DNA of 22,302 nt from a virus: positions 1 to 22,302 of IMG/VR virus record IMGVR_UViG_3300032242_002651. One strand, 5' to 3'. Under the pieces are notes generated by a model. The model saw nothing but the letters and a program-made list of their open reading frames with translations. It was not told the origin of the DNA and did not search any database. Position 1 is the first letter of the stretch. Each line of letters begins with the position of its first letter. The translations under genes were made by a program, and so were the position numbers. Of the stretch, positions 12,590 through 19,979 are shown in pieces.

Positions 12590-12679
12590 ATGCCCCAGAA
12601 CGAGGATAAGCTTAAATTTATAGTACTAGCTATTATAATAGCTTTCTTTTTAGCTGTTCTAAGCACATCCAAGTTTTAA
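12590..12679 (+). CDS. Putative 29-residue membrane peptide
   Basis: The product starts MPQNEDKLKFIVLAIIIAFF and ends LAVLSTSKF: a polar N-terminus then one transmembrane helix. It begins 4 bp after the preceding membrane peptide's stop, so two membrane peptides stand in tandem. The function is unknown. Confidence 0.45.
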   Translation: MPQNEDKLKFIVLAIIIAFFLAVLSTSKF

Positions 12680-12685
12680 TAACCT

Positions 12686-12826
12686 ATGAAAACATCTAAA
12701 AAGAAACAACCCGAATATAAAACATTCGGGGTAGCTATAGCTAAGTTCTGGGAAAAAAGAGGAGTTAACACTCAGCAGTGGCAGCTCAAAGGAAAGAAGA
12801 TAGTATACGGAACCAAACAACAATAA
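12686..12826 (+). CDS. Small basic protein (46 aa)
   Basis: The product starts MKTSKKKQPEYKTFGVAIAK and ends GKKIVYGTKQQ, with a Trp-containing centre (FWEKRGVNTQQWQLKG). It is strongly basic and probably binds nucleic acid or a host protein; that is inference from charge alone. It lies 6 bp after the preceding peptide gene. Confidence 0.5.
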   Translation: MKTSKKKQPEYKTFGVAIAKFWEKRGVNTQQWQLKGKKIVYGTKQQ

Positions 12827-12835
12827 TATAACTAT

Positions 12836-12982
12836 ATGGGAAAAGGATCATTTCCAAGAAACAACACCAGTAAAGAATTCTTTAGTAACTTTGATGAGAT
12901 CAAGTTCAAGAAGAGTAAAGACACACCAGAGCAAAAGAAGTCTTCAAAGAGGATAAAGAAGACATATATCTATAAGTCTTAA
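12836..12982 (+). CDS. Small basic protein (48 aa)
   Basis: The product starts MGKGSFPRNNTSKEFFSNFD and has a lysine-rich second half (KFKKSKDTPEQKKSSKRIKK). It is polar with no membrane segment. It is the last gene of the 11819-12982 run and ends 18 bp before the conserved TTAGTTAT promoter element. Family unknown. Confidence 0.5.
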   Translation: MGKGSFPRNNTSKEFFSNFDEIKFKKSKDTPEQKKSSKRIKKTYIYKS

Positions 12983-12999
12983 CCCCCCACACTAATAAA

Positions 13000-13018
13000 T
13001 TAGTTATTTTGGTATAGT
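13000..13018 (+). promoter_or_regulatory. Extended -10 promoter element, copy 1
   Basis: TTAGTTAT (13000-13007) followed by TG-G-TATAGT (13010-13018), then ATTATGAAG. This is the same arrangement as at 13467-13487, including the shared tail GGTATAGTATTATGAAG. There is no good -35. The predicted start near 13025 leaves a leader of about 50 nt before the gene at 13074. Confidence 0.55.
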
Positions 13019-13073
13019 ATTATGAAGATAGGAATGTTTCCTTTTCTTCTTTTAACCCCTAACCAAAAGACAA

Positions 13074-13391
13074 ATGCAAAAAGTAAGCAGAAGAGCTGGG
13101 AGTGTAGTAACCCAGTTAGAAGTCAGGACAGAAGAAGATTGGCTGAGAGAGATAGAAAAAATTCACAAGTCCATACGTTGGCCCATAGCAAAGATAGTTT
13201 GGTGGGACTTCTTTAGCTATAGACCCTGCACAAACAGGGCCAAGGGATTTGATATCTACCTGAATGTAGATCTAGAGCAATACCCACCTAATAAACTAGC
13301 AATTCACCTAGAAAAGGTGGGATACAGCAGAGAGATGGCCATAGCCAGGGTTAGCGGAAAGGGTGGTTTGATGCGCGCTAATAAGGTATAG
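13074..13391 (+). CDS. Hypothetical protein (105 aa)
   Basis: The product is basic and Trp-rich: MQKVSRRAGSVVTQLEVRTE, then IRWPIAKIVWWDFFSYRPCT, GFDIYLNVDLEQYPPNKLAI and a C-terminal segment with REMAIARVSGKGGLMRANKV. No family is recognised; its length and mixed secondary structure suggest a single folded domain. It is a monocistronic unit: the extended -10 promoter lies upstream and a terminator hairpin follows the stop by 11 bp. An out-of-frame ORF starting at 13022 is rejected in favour of this frame, which has the A-rich start context (AAAAGACAAATG). Confidence 0.6.
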   Translation: MQKVSRRAGSVVTQLEVRTEEDWLREIEKIHKSIRWPIAKIVWWDFFSYRPCTNRAKGFDIYLNVDLEQYPPNKLAIHLEKVGYSREMAIARVSGKGGLMRANKV

Positions 13392-13402
13392 ATTCATAGA
13401 TC

Positions 13403-13428
13403 AGGGGACTAACAATCCCCTTTTCTTT
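13403..13428 (+). terminator. Rho-independent terminator
   Basis: The stem AGGGGA/TCCCCT (13403-13408 with 13416-13421) has a 7-nt loop and is followed by TTTCTTT. It ends the 13074 gene. A second, imperfect C/G-rich hairpin (CTACCCC/GGGGTGTAG, about 13448-13466) lies just upstream of the next promoter and could back it up. Confidence 0.7.
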
Positions 13429-13466
13429 AGCTATTCTAACCCCTCCCCTACCCCCCTGGGGTGTAG

Positions 13467-13487
13467 TTAGCTATTAACTGGTATAGT
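13467..13487 (+). promoter_or_regulatory. Extended -10 promoter element, copy 2
   Basis: TTAGCTAT (13467-13474) then TG-G-TATAGT (13479-13487), continuing ATTATGAAG as in copy 1. The predicted start is near 13494, and it drives the 13507/13581 unit. No -35 hexamer is visible at 16-18 bp, so an extended -10 or a phage-specific factor is likely. Confidence 0.55.
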
Positions 13488-13506
13488 ATTATGAAGCGAG
13501 AGAATA

Positions 13507-13584
13507 ATGCCCGTTCAATATAGAAAGTGCAGGAAACCTTTCTTTTACTTCAACCCTAAAAAACCAAAACAAATCAGTATATGA
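13507..13584 (+). CDS. Possible 25-residue leader peptide
   Basis: The frame starts MPVQYRKCRKPFFYFNPKKP and its TGA overlaps the next ATG as ATGA. The only support is that overlap. The region also aligns in style with the untranslated leader before 13074 (TTTCTTTTACTTCAACCC-like), so it may simply be a leader. Confidence 0.25.
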   Translation: MPVQYRKCRKPFFYFNPKKPKQISI

Positions 13585-13748
13585 ATAAGTTGATCATTGC
13601 AGGAATCGGTGCAGGTGCCACAGTTATCGGATACACGATCGGTAGCATCTTCGGAAATAAGGTGAATGGTAAAGTCAAGAACGTCTTTAAGAAAAAAGAA
13701 AAAGGGGACGCTCCTTGCCAAACCCAAGGTGAGCCCCAGGCAGCCTAA
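13581..13748 (+). CDS. Small membrane-anchored protein with glycine-zipper helix (55 aa)
   Basis: The product starts MNKLIIAGIGAGATVIGYTI and continues GSIFGNKVNGKVKNVFKKKE. One transmembrane helix carries small residues every few positions (GIGAGATVIGYTIGSIFG), a glycine-zipper pattern that favours helix packing or oligomers. A basic stretch and a polar tail ending GEPQAA follow. It lies alone between its own promoter (13467) and terminator (13764). Such proteins in phages can alter the host membrane; the role here is unknown. Confidence 0.6.
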   Translation: MNKLIIAGIGAGATVIGYTIGSIFGNKVNGKVKNVFKKKEKGDAPCQTQGEPQAA

Positions 13749-13763
13749 TTGGTAACAGGGAAT

Positions 13764-13805
13764 GCTCTCTACCTCTAACGGGGTAGAGAGCTGACCCTAA
13801 TTTTT
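13764..13805 (+). terminator. Rho-independent terminator
   Basis: The perfect 10-bp stem GCTCTCTACC/GGTAGAGAGC (13764-13773 with 13782-13791) has an 8-nt loop. A T-run (ATTTTTA) comes 7 nt after the stem, slightly far for a classic terminator. It lies 15 bp after the membrane protein stop. Confidence 0.6.
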
Positions 13806-13819
13806 AACTATCTATCATT

Positions 13820-14053
13820 ATGGAATGCCCCCGTTGCCAGAAAACAATGGTGTTAAAAATCAAAGATTATCTATGTAGCTATAGATGTGAAAGAGTAAAG
13901 AACGCAGAAAAAACCAGCATAGAAGAACATGATTATATGCTTAGGATTAAAGCAGCTGGGTTTAGGTCTAGTGATAGACTAGAATACCAGGAAATCTATT
14001 TCTTAAAAACCGCATCTGAACGTTATTGGGATAGTCTCTGGAATGGAAAATAA
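13820..14053 (+). CDS. Small zinc-ribbon protein (77 aa)
   Basis: The product starts MECPRCQKTMVLKIKDYLCS and continues YRCERVKNAEKTSI. Four cysteines (CPRC at 3-6, then C19 and C23) form a short zinc-ribbon-like knuckle. The rest is a mixed helical segment (LEYQEIYFLKTASERYWDSL). A nucleic-acid or protein-binding role is likely for the ribbon; no family is named. It is preceded by TTTTTAACTATCTATCATT, a weak relative of the TTAGCTAT promoter element, and followed at once by a terminator. Confidence 0.65.
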   Translation: MECPRCQKTMVLKIKDYLCSYRCERVKNAEKTSIEEHDYMLRIKAAGFRSSDRLEYQEIYFLKTASERYWDSLWNGK

Positions 14054-14055
14054 AG

Positions 14056-14095
14056 AGTTGGGGGAGTAAAATCCCTCAGCTTTTTCCTTTTTTTT
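14056..14095 (+). terminator. Rho-independent terminator
   Basis: The stem AGTTGGGGGA/TCCCTCAGCT (14056-14065 with 14072-14081) has ten pairs, two of them wobble. It is followed by TTTTTCCTTTTTTTT, the clearest terminator in the window. The T-run merges into the next promoter element. Confidence 0.85.
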
Positions 14096-14113
14096 AGCTA
14101 TCTCTGATAGTAT
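14094..14113 (+). promoter_or_regulatory. Extended -10 promoter element, copy 3 (structural module)
   Basis: TTAGCTAT (14094-14101), then TG-A-TAGTAT (14105-14113). An overlapping TATACT (14111-14116) is an alternative -10. It lies 13 bp before the ATG of the 828-residue protein, so the transcript leader would be only a few bases. Confidence 0.5.
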
Positions 14114-14126
14114 ACTTTAGTGACCT

Positions 14127-16613
14127 ATGGATGTACGTGCGTTTCCCAGATATAATAATCTTGATTCAGCTGGTGGTTATACACTGTTCAAACCTAGCAA
14201 TTTTACTCCTGATTGGATGCGCCATATCATGGGTCCTGAACAGCTAAATATAAATTTTGATAACATACTTCGTAAAGTATTCCCTGGTCTTCCCGCAGAC
14301 CCTAATTATGTAAAAGAGCATGGTATAAGAGATACCATACAAAATATGAATCTGGGAATGACTAACGCACCTATTGTAGATGTAGGTAATTTTGAAAGAG
14401 GCCGGCCTATTATCACAGGGTCTAGAACTATAGGTATGGAAGACCCTAACCATCTTGATAAGAATGAGATGCTAGAAATGATGTTAAAAAATAGCTCTGA
14501 TAAGAGTGAAGAATTAAAAGCTCAGGTTAAAAAGTTAATAAATGAACAAAAAGCACCTAAAATCTCTATGCTCTCCGAAGAATTTAAAAAAACCATCGTA
14601 AAAAATAAAAATAATACCAAGACAGCGTTCATAAACCCTAAGCTGCTAAACACCACAATGAACTATGGCTTAGGTGGCTTAGGAACATATCAGCTAGGAC
14701 ATGCTGGTGCTAATACCCTTCAAGGAAATATAGGTGGCGCAGTACATCAACTTGGGGAAGCGGCTAATACGCTAAGATACACTCCGTTCATTACAAGTAG
14801 TCTAGCTAATTCCCCAAAAGCACTTAGTGGACTAGGAGCTTTTGCTGCCCCATTTGCAGCAGCTAACACATTAGGAAATATTAAAGATTTTGGCACAGAT
14901 TGGAATAAGGGTAATGTTGGTGGACTAACTTATGACACAGCTATGGGTGGTCTTAACGCTGGTATGGCTTATAGTGGAGCAAAACAGGGATTAGGTACTT
15001 ACAAAGCAATAGCTAACAGATTTCCTGGTATTTTAAACAGCGCTAGAACAGGGTTAAATACTGGCTTGAATGCTGCTAGAGGATTAGGGGCATCTGGTTT
15101 AAACGCAGCCAGAGGATTAGGTGCTGCTGGAGGAGCTAATTCAATTATGTTGGGTAGAGGGCTAGCTGGGGCTGGAGCGTATGCTGGGCTGCAAAAGGTT
15201 ACTCCTGAATTTGATAATACAAATGGTGTGGGTAGTATGTTTGGTAATCTAGCCAGAGATATGTCTATAGGTGCAGCTTCAGGGGGTATTGCTGCCGGAG
15301 CACCAGGAGCAGCATTAGGCGCAATATCAGCACCTATAACAACTGTTAATAGATTGAATAGTGATATGGCTAGAGTTAATAATTATACTAATGATAGTAA
15401 TAATTCACTAAACAACACAATAGCTTTGGCTAATAAAACTAGATTATCTCAAAATGCCGATGCTCAAGCCCATGGCTATAAAGATAGAACTAGTCAGATA
15501 TTTGCTAACCATGGCATGCAATACAATGGATCCACGCAGAGGGCAACACCACTAGCTCCTCAACAAGCGGCACCACTCCAAAATCCCACACCACAACCAG
15601 CTAACACAGCTGCTGGCTCATCGGTTAAACCATTAGCGCAGCCGGCACCAGTAAACCCGGCCACAAAACCAGTAGCTCCCGTTGTGTCAGCAACTTCAGC
15701 TCCAGTAGAGGTACCCCCAGCAACACAACCACAAACTTTAAATAACCAGCCTCAAGCCACGCAAAAATTTATAGAAAATGAACAAAAACCAATAAACCTA
15801 AATCCTGTACAGAATACACTAGAGAAAGATCCAACAGCTATGGGAACACCTGGTCAAATGGGTGTGGCACCTGAGGAAGCACAACCTAAACAACCAGTAG
15901 TTCATAACCAGGAGAAACCAGTTATACAAGCACCTAGCGCCACACCAGAGGAGAATAGGGCTAGACTTCAGGAAATGGCGGACTATAGGCATGCAAACAA
16001 CATACCCGCTCCAGGAAGAATTACACATATAGACAGCCAAACAGGTCAAGTGGGTACAAGATTCACACCTGATAATAGATATGGAACTGAAGATAATCTA
16101 AGGCAATTAGCTAGCCAACAACATCAGAGCGCTGTGGATGCTGACCAGTTAACCAGGCACAGTATGGACATGCCTAATGATCCACGGTATAAAAATCAGT
16201 CAGCAGAGAGCTATAACCAACTACATCCCAAAGACAAGCCTATCAACGCAGATTCTGTGTTAACAGGCCCAGGTGGAAAAGTTGTTGGAACAATGAGTTC
16301 AAGAGCTGCCACACCAGAAGAAATGGCTGCATATCATAAGAAACCTTCTATGATTGATGGTATTCCTAGCTCACAATACTGGGCCCAGCATGGCGGAGCT
16401 CCTAAAACATATGCGCAGAATGGAGGCTACCCTGAGAAAAGAGGACAGCTGAGAAGAAGGAATACAGGCATAGGTGAATGGGTTAACCCTAAAGATTTTG
16501 AATATTTGAGCAAGAGCGCGGCATTTAACGTGATCACAAAAGAAGAATATGTTAATCTACCATTACATCCCAGAGTAGAAAGCATTCACGAGTTTTTCTT
16601 TCCGCAGGGATAA
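14127..16613 (+). CDS. Large virion-like protein, Gly/Ala-rich core and Pro/Gln-rich region
   Basis: The product has 828 residues. The N-terminal domain (1-170) starts MDVRAFPRYNNLDSAGGYTL and ends with a lysine-rich helix. Residues about 175-410 are Gly/Ala-rich and mildly hydrophobic, with an internal repeat GLNAARGLGASGLNAARGLG; this could insert in or cross a membrane. Residues about 465-600 are Pro/Gln/Thr-rich and disordered. The C-terminus is basic (EKRGQLRRRNTGIGEWVN), then EYLSKSAAFNVITKEEYVNL. The layout is reminiscent of internal virion or DNA-ejection proteins of tailed phages, but no family is recognised, and it could be a structural scaffold. It heads the rightward structural module, behind a strong terminator and a close promoter element. 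Confidence 0.7.
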   Translation: MDVRAFPRYNNLDSAGGYTLFKPSNFTPDWMRHIMGPEQLNINFDNILRKVFPGLPADPNYVKEHGIRDTIQNMNLGMTNAPIVDVGNFERGRPIITGSRTIGMEDPNHLDKNEMLEMMLKNSSDKSEELKAQVKKLINEQKAPKISMLSEEFKKTIVKNKNNTKTAFINPKLLNTTMNYGLGGLGTYQLGHAGANTLQGNIGGAVHQLGEAANTLRYTPFITSSLANSPKALSGLGAFAAPFAAANTLGNIKDFGTDWNKGNVGGLTYDTAMGGLNAGMAYSGAKQGLGTYKAIANRFPGILNSARTGLNTGLNAARGLGASGLNAARGLGAAGGANSIMLGRGLAGAGAYAGLQKVTPEFDNTNGVGSMFGNLARDMSIGAASGGIAAGAPGAALGAISAPITTVNRLNSDMARVNNYTNDSNNSLNNTIALANKTRLSQNADAQAHGYKDRTSQIFANHGMQYNGSTQRATPLAPQQAAPLQNPTPQPANTAAGSSVKPLAQPAPVNPATKPVAPVVSATSAPVEVPPATQPQTLNNQPQATQKFIENEQKPINLNPVQNTLEKDPTAMGTPGQMGVAPEEAQPKQPVVHNQEKPVIQAPSATPEENRARLQEMADYRHANNIPAPGRITHIDSQTGQVGTRFTPDNRYGTEDNLRQLASQQHQSAVDADQLTRHSMDMPNDPRYKNQSAESYNQLHPKDKPINADSVLTGPGGKVVGTMSSRAATPEEMAAYHKKPSMIDGIPSSQYWAQHGGAPKTYAQNGGYPEKRGQLRRRNTGIGEWVNPKDFEYLSKSAAFNVITKEEYVNLPLHPRVESIHEFFFPQG

Positions 16614-16627
16614 AATTTATTAGATAT

Positions 16628-16954
16628 ATGAGCAAAATTTTAACAGGGCTATATTCAGCTATACCTAGTGCTGCAGCTAACACAGGAGCTTATTACTATG
16701 CTACTGACACAGAAGTATATTGGTTGGCTGATGGTGATAAATGGATTCAAAGCACGCCGTCTCTTGATGGCTGGGTAGGTATTCCTGAGATGCCTGGGTT
16801 CCAACTTCCCCCATATGATGGTATTGTTTGCTCTAATTTTGCTGCTGCTGATAAGCCTAGGTCTATACTTTTAAAAAAGGGAAACAACACAGTAGCAACG
16901 CTAACCATCACTTATGATGGAAGTAATAATCTGACTTCCATTGTGTCTAGCTAA
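16628..16954 (+). CDS. Small virion-like protein with shared N-terminal module
   Basis: The product has 108 residues. Residues 1-44 (SKILTGLYSAIPSAAANTGA, then YYYATDTEVYWLADGDKWIQ) closely match the beginning of the protein at 19977, and 20 nucleotides (16730-16749) are identical between them. The C-terminus (LLKKGNNTVATLTITYDGSN) resembles the end of the protein at 4083. It is therefore a short two-module protein: a shared adaptor-like head plus a beta-hairpin end. A role in an appendage or as a chaperone-like adaptor is inferred from neighbours that look like spikes. It lies 14 bp after the 828-residue gene and 11 bp before the LamG protein. Confidence 0.7.
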   Translation: MSKILTGLYSAIPSAAANTGAYYYATDTEVYWLADGDKWIQSTPSLDGWVGIPEMPGFQLPPYDGIVCSNFAAADKPRSILLKKGNNTVATLTITYDGSNNLTSIVSS

Positions 16955-16965
16955 AGGGTGCTGAT

Positions 16966-19554
16966 ATGGCGCTCAAAGATGGAATTTTAGCGTATTGGAA
17001 GCTAGATAACTCTAGCTGGATTGATTCTACAGGAAATGGCTATACTTTAGTCAATGCCGGGTCATCTGATGTAAGCACTGGAAGTGGAATTATCGGTGGT
17101 GGCGCTGGTGTTGACTCCTCGGCTTATTTATACAATGGAGATATAGCTGTAGGGGATTCTTACTCAGTATCTATATGGGTTAATCCGATCAGCTTTGCTA
17201 GCAATGTTGATACTGCTTGGAGCTTTAATGACGCAAACTCCGCCACAGGAGTTGTTGGTCAGGGGCAATGCTATTTCTTTGTGGGTAACAAAGGGGAAGG
17301 AGACTATAACCTCAACCCAGGATATCCTCAAGCAAATGGCTGGACTCATTTAGTATATGTGATTGATAATACTAATCATCTGCAAAATTTTTATGTAAAT
17401 GGTAATTTAATTGCGTCAGGTAACGACACAGGAAATTGGGGTAACTGGAATGGCTTTTATTTAGGAGCATATCCAGGTAGGGGGTTAAGTTCGAATTCTA
17501 ATATAGACGAAGTTGGCTTATGGACCAGGGCTTTGTCAGGTGCCGAGGTTGGCGATCTTTATGGGGCAGGCGCAGGGTTGCCATATCCCCTGTCTGTTCT
17601 ATATTACAGTGATGCACAAGAAGACGGTGACTGGGGTAATTTGCTAAATTGGTGGCAGGACTCTTCTTACACAGTCCAAGCAACAGCATTACCATCATCT
17701 TCAACGCCTGTTATATTATATAATCATGTAACTCAAAATAGTGCTGAAGATAATTGTTATTGCCGTAATGCTAATTTTTTTAATGCTGATTTTGAATCTG
17801 GGCTAACACTCAGTTCAACAGGAGCTGTTAATTTTTGGGGTAACTCTGCTTTTAAGGGCACAACATCAAGCAATACAACCATGCATGATAGTTCTACTAT
17901 TAGTAGTACTGGTGTTGTGCATGGTAATGTAGTTATGAGGGATGGGTCCTCGAGTCTTGGTTTAATAGATGGAAATGTAGATATATATTATGACGGGGGA
18001 GACGGTAATTATCCTATTGGTGGCACAGTTACTGGAACTAAACAATATCATGGGTTTAATTTTGGCGAGACTTGTTATTTTAATAATGCAGTAAATGATG
18101 ATTGGACGAACTCTAGAAATTGGTGGATTGATTCGGCCCACACAATATGGAGAGACTTTATACCGGATATTACAAATAACGTTGTTTTTAACTATGATGT
18201 ATGCCAAACAACAGATCCCTCGTCATACACACTCACTGTTAAATCCGCAGTTTTGAACAATTGTAATTTTGGTCAGGGATATGGACTCAATCTAACTGCT
18301 GTGAATGGGGTTGTTTTAAATAACTCTAGAAATGGAGAAACAATAAACGCAAACACAATATTTAATAACTCTAGAAATACAACTGTCGACTCTGGTGGAA
18401 CTGTAAATGGAAATGCCGTGTTCAATGGTCACTCGTATAATGTTCAAATTGACCAGGGACAGGGTGGTGTTATTCAATATTCAACAGTTTCGGGGAATGT
18501 AGACGCATATTATCCTGCTTATGTTAAATCTGCGGGCATTGGGGGAACATTAACAAGGCACGGTTATACACTTAATAATACTTGTGACTGGCATTGGAGC
18601 ATGGATGAAACAAGCGGAACAAGACACACACCAGACTTATATCTAGAGCCTGAGTATATTTATGAGTTGGTTTTAGGGGGCGGTTCTACAATAGATGGAA
18701 CGTACTATAGGTCTAGCGGAAGAGACACATACTTTTATGGAACGCGCGCTTTATATTATGACCCAGGAGAAAACATTTGGACAGTTTCAGATGGTAGTGA
18801 TAATTATTACTGTGTAAATGATGGTACCTTTTCTAATTGGAGCACTTATGGAGAGGCCACAATCCCATCACTGGTGTCTAGCCAAACAAGAAATACAGCC
18901 GTTGGGTATAGTGCTGGAAAATTTGGGAATGCCTCGCTGTTTAATGGAACAAACTGTTTGTATAATGCAAATCTTGTTCAGGCTTCTGACTTTACAATCT
19001 CTGGATGGGTTAATTTTAGCAATATATCATCAGGAGCTGCACAAGCTATTATAGGTACAGCAAATACAGCGTATGGGGGATACGGAAACCCATTAACAAT
19101 ATATTTACAAGATGGTGTTTTGCGTATGTACGACGATTCTTTAGGACATGATATTGCTGGTCCATCTATTTCGGCAAACACATGGTACAATTTTGTTGGA
19201 GTGTATAGTGGCGAAACATTCTCATTCTATGTTAATGGTGTTAATTATGGGTCAGCAAGTTGTGATGGATATGTATATTTTGTAGATTTTTCGGTGTCTA
19301 AATTCTTTGATGCTTATCCTCTTCCTGCTGGAGCATTAGTAGATGAACTGAATGTGTTTAACGTAGCACTCACAGAGAGCCAAATAACAGAGCTATATAG
19401 CATGGGCGATGGCTTTATATATCCATTCATACACAGCAGCAATGGTATATCTCCTATAGTATATGCCAGACTGCTAAATCTTCCGTTTTTTATAGACTCT
19501 AAAAGTCCAAGTTATGGTAGACTATTAGGACTACCTTGGTTTATAAATATTTAA
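16966..19554 (+). CDS. Tail spike/adhesin-like protein with two LamG (concanavalin-like) domains
   Basis: The product has 862 residues. LamG domain 1 (about 5-205) opens GILAYWKLDNSSWIDSTGNG and closes IDEVGLWTRALSGAEVGDLY. Two ~160-residue repeats follow (about 212-368 and 369-540), each starting with a W-rich NLLNWWQDSS or NSRNWWIDSA motif and ending with GNVD-YY, IGGT and a TC pair; the stretches between look like beta-solenoid. LamG domain 2 starts at about 540 (HWSMDETSGTR), is interrupted by an inserted domain (about 556-640, IWTVSDGSDNYYCVNDG), then resumes with YSAGKFGNASLFNG and closes VDELNVFNVALTESQITELY. The C-terminus repeats ARLLNLPFFID/GRLLGLPWFIN. LamG domains bind glycans, so this is a probable receptor-binding spike. 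SD-like AAAGGG precedes the start. Confidence 0.85.
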   Translation: MALKDGILAYWKLDNSSWIDSTGNGYTLVNAGSSDVSTGSGIIGGGAGVDSSAYLYNGDIAVGDSYSVSIWVNPISFASNVDTAWSFNDANSATGVVGQGQCYFFVGNKGEGDYNLNPGYPQANGWTHLVYVIDNTNHLQNFYVNGNLIASGNDTGNWGNWNGFYLGAYPGRGLSSNSNIDEVGLWTRALSGAEVGDLYGAGAGLPYPLSVLYYSDAQEDGDWGNLLNWWQDSSYTVQATALPSSSTPVILYNHVTQNSAEDNCYCRNANFFNADFESGLTLSSTGAVNFWGNSAFKGTTSSNTTMHDSSTISSTGVVHGNVVMRDGSSSLGLIDGNVDIYYDGGDGNYPIGGTVTGTKQYHGFNFGETCYFNNAVNDDWTNSRNWWIDSAHTIWRDFIPDITNNVVFNYDVCQTTDPSSYTLTVKSAVLNNCNFGQGYGLNLTAVNGVVLNNSRNGETINANTIFNNSRNTTVDSGGTVNGNAVFNGHSYNVQIDQGQGGVIQYSTVSGNVDAYYPAYVKSAGIGGTLTRHGYTLNNTCDWHWSMDETSGTRHTPDLYLEPEYIYELVLGGGSTIDGTYYRSSGRDTYFYGTRALYYDPGENIWTVSDGSDNYYCVNDGTFSNWSTYGEATIPSLVSSQTRNTAVGYSAGKFGNASLFNGTNCLYNANLVQASDFTISGWVNFSNISSGAAQAIIGTANTAYGGYGNPLTIYLQDGVLRMYDDSLGHDIAGPSISANTWYNFVGVYSGETFSFYVNGVNYGSASCDGYVYFVDFSVSKFFDAYPLPAGALVDELNVFNVALTESQITELYSMGDGFIYPFIHSSNGISPIVYARLLNLPFFIDSKSPSYGRLLGLPWFINI

Positions 19555-19555
19555 T

Positions 19556-19924
19556 ATGATTAAGTTCAAAACTATTACACCTGTTGTTTTCCCTAGCATA
19601 GACAAGGGACCGTTTAATCCTTTGAAGTTATTATCTTTGGATTGGACTGTGACATACGATAATCTTTCTAAAAAAGCATATGCTACCTTCAAAGGTAACA
19701 ATAGAAAGATAACCCTATGGGAAGGTGAAGATTATGATAAAATAGGGCAGTTTACTGACACTGATGTAGAGGCTAGGGTTATAGAGCTTATGGGAATAAA
19801 ACAAAAAGACATACTTCAAGCCGACACAAATGAAAATAAGCAAGACCCACAGCCGACAATAAATCCAGTACCTCAGGGCCGTGGCTTTATAGATACAATC
19901 AAGAGTATGTTCGGATTATCCTAG
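19556..19924 (+). CDS. Hypothetical protein of structural module (122 aa)
   Basis: The product starts MIKFKTITPVVFPSIDKGPF. The first ~85 residues form a beta-rich domain (LSLDWTVTYDNLSKKAYATF, KITLWEGEDYDKIGQFTDTD) ending in a short helix (VEARVIELMG). A polar Pro/Gln linker follows, with a C-terminal amphipathic helix (GFIDTIKSMFGLS). No family is recognised. It begins right after the LamG gene stop (one base gap), so it is tightly coupled to the spike; a small accessory or capping subunit would fit. Confidence 0.65.
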   Translation: MIKFKTITPVVFPSIDKGPFNPLKLLSLDWTVTYDNLSKKAYATFKGNNRKITLWEGEDYDKIGQFTDTDVEARVIELMGIKQKDILQADTNENKQDPQPTINPVPQGRGFIDTIKSMFGLS

Positions 19925-19963
19925 CCTTAAATCTAAAAAATAAATATAATGCAGATTAAAGAA

Positions 19964-19979
19964 ACTATATAAATTTATG
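19964..19979 (+). promoter_or_regulatory. Repeated AT-rich start-site element, copy 1
   Basis: ACTATATAAATTTATG at 19964-19979, the ATG being the start codon of the 19977 gene. The same 15 bases (ACTATATAAATTTAT) occur immediately before the ATG at 21463. A looser relative (AAATTTATTAGATATATG) precedes 16628. It may be a late promoter giving near-leaderless mRNA, or a translation enhancer. Confidence 0.45.

Noticed and set aside
13022-13216. Plus-strand 64-residue ORF starting at the promoter tail ATGAAG
   Set aside because: It overlaps the better 13074 gene out of frame and begins within a conserved promoter element.
13545-13727. Minus-strand ORF of 60 residues
   Set aside because: It is a shadow of the membrane protein at 13581, which has its own promoter and terminator.
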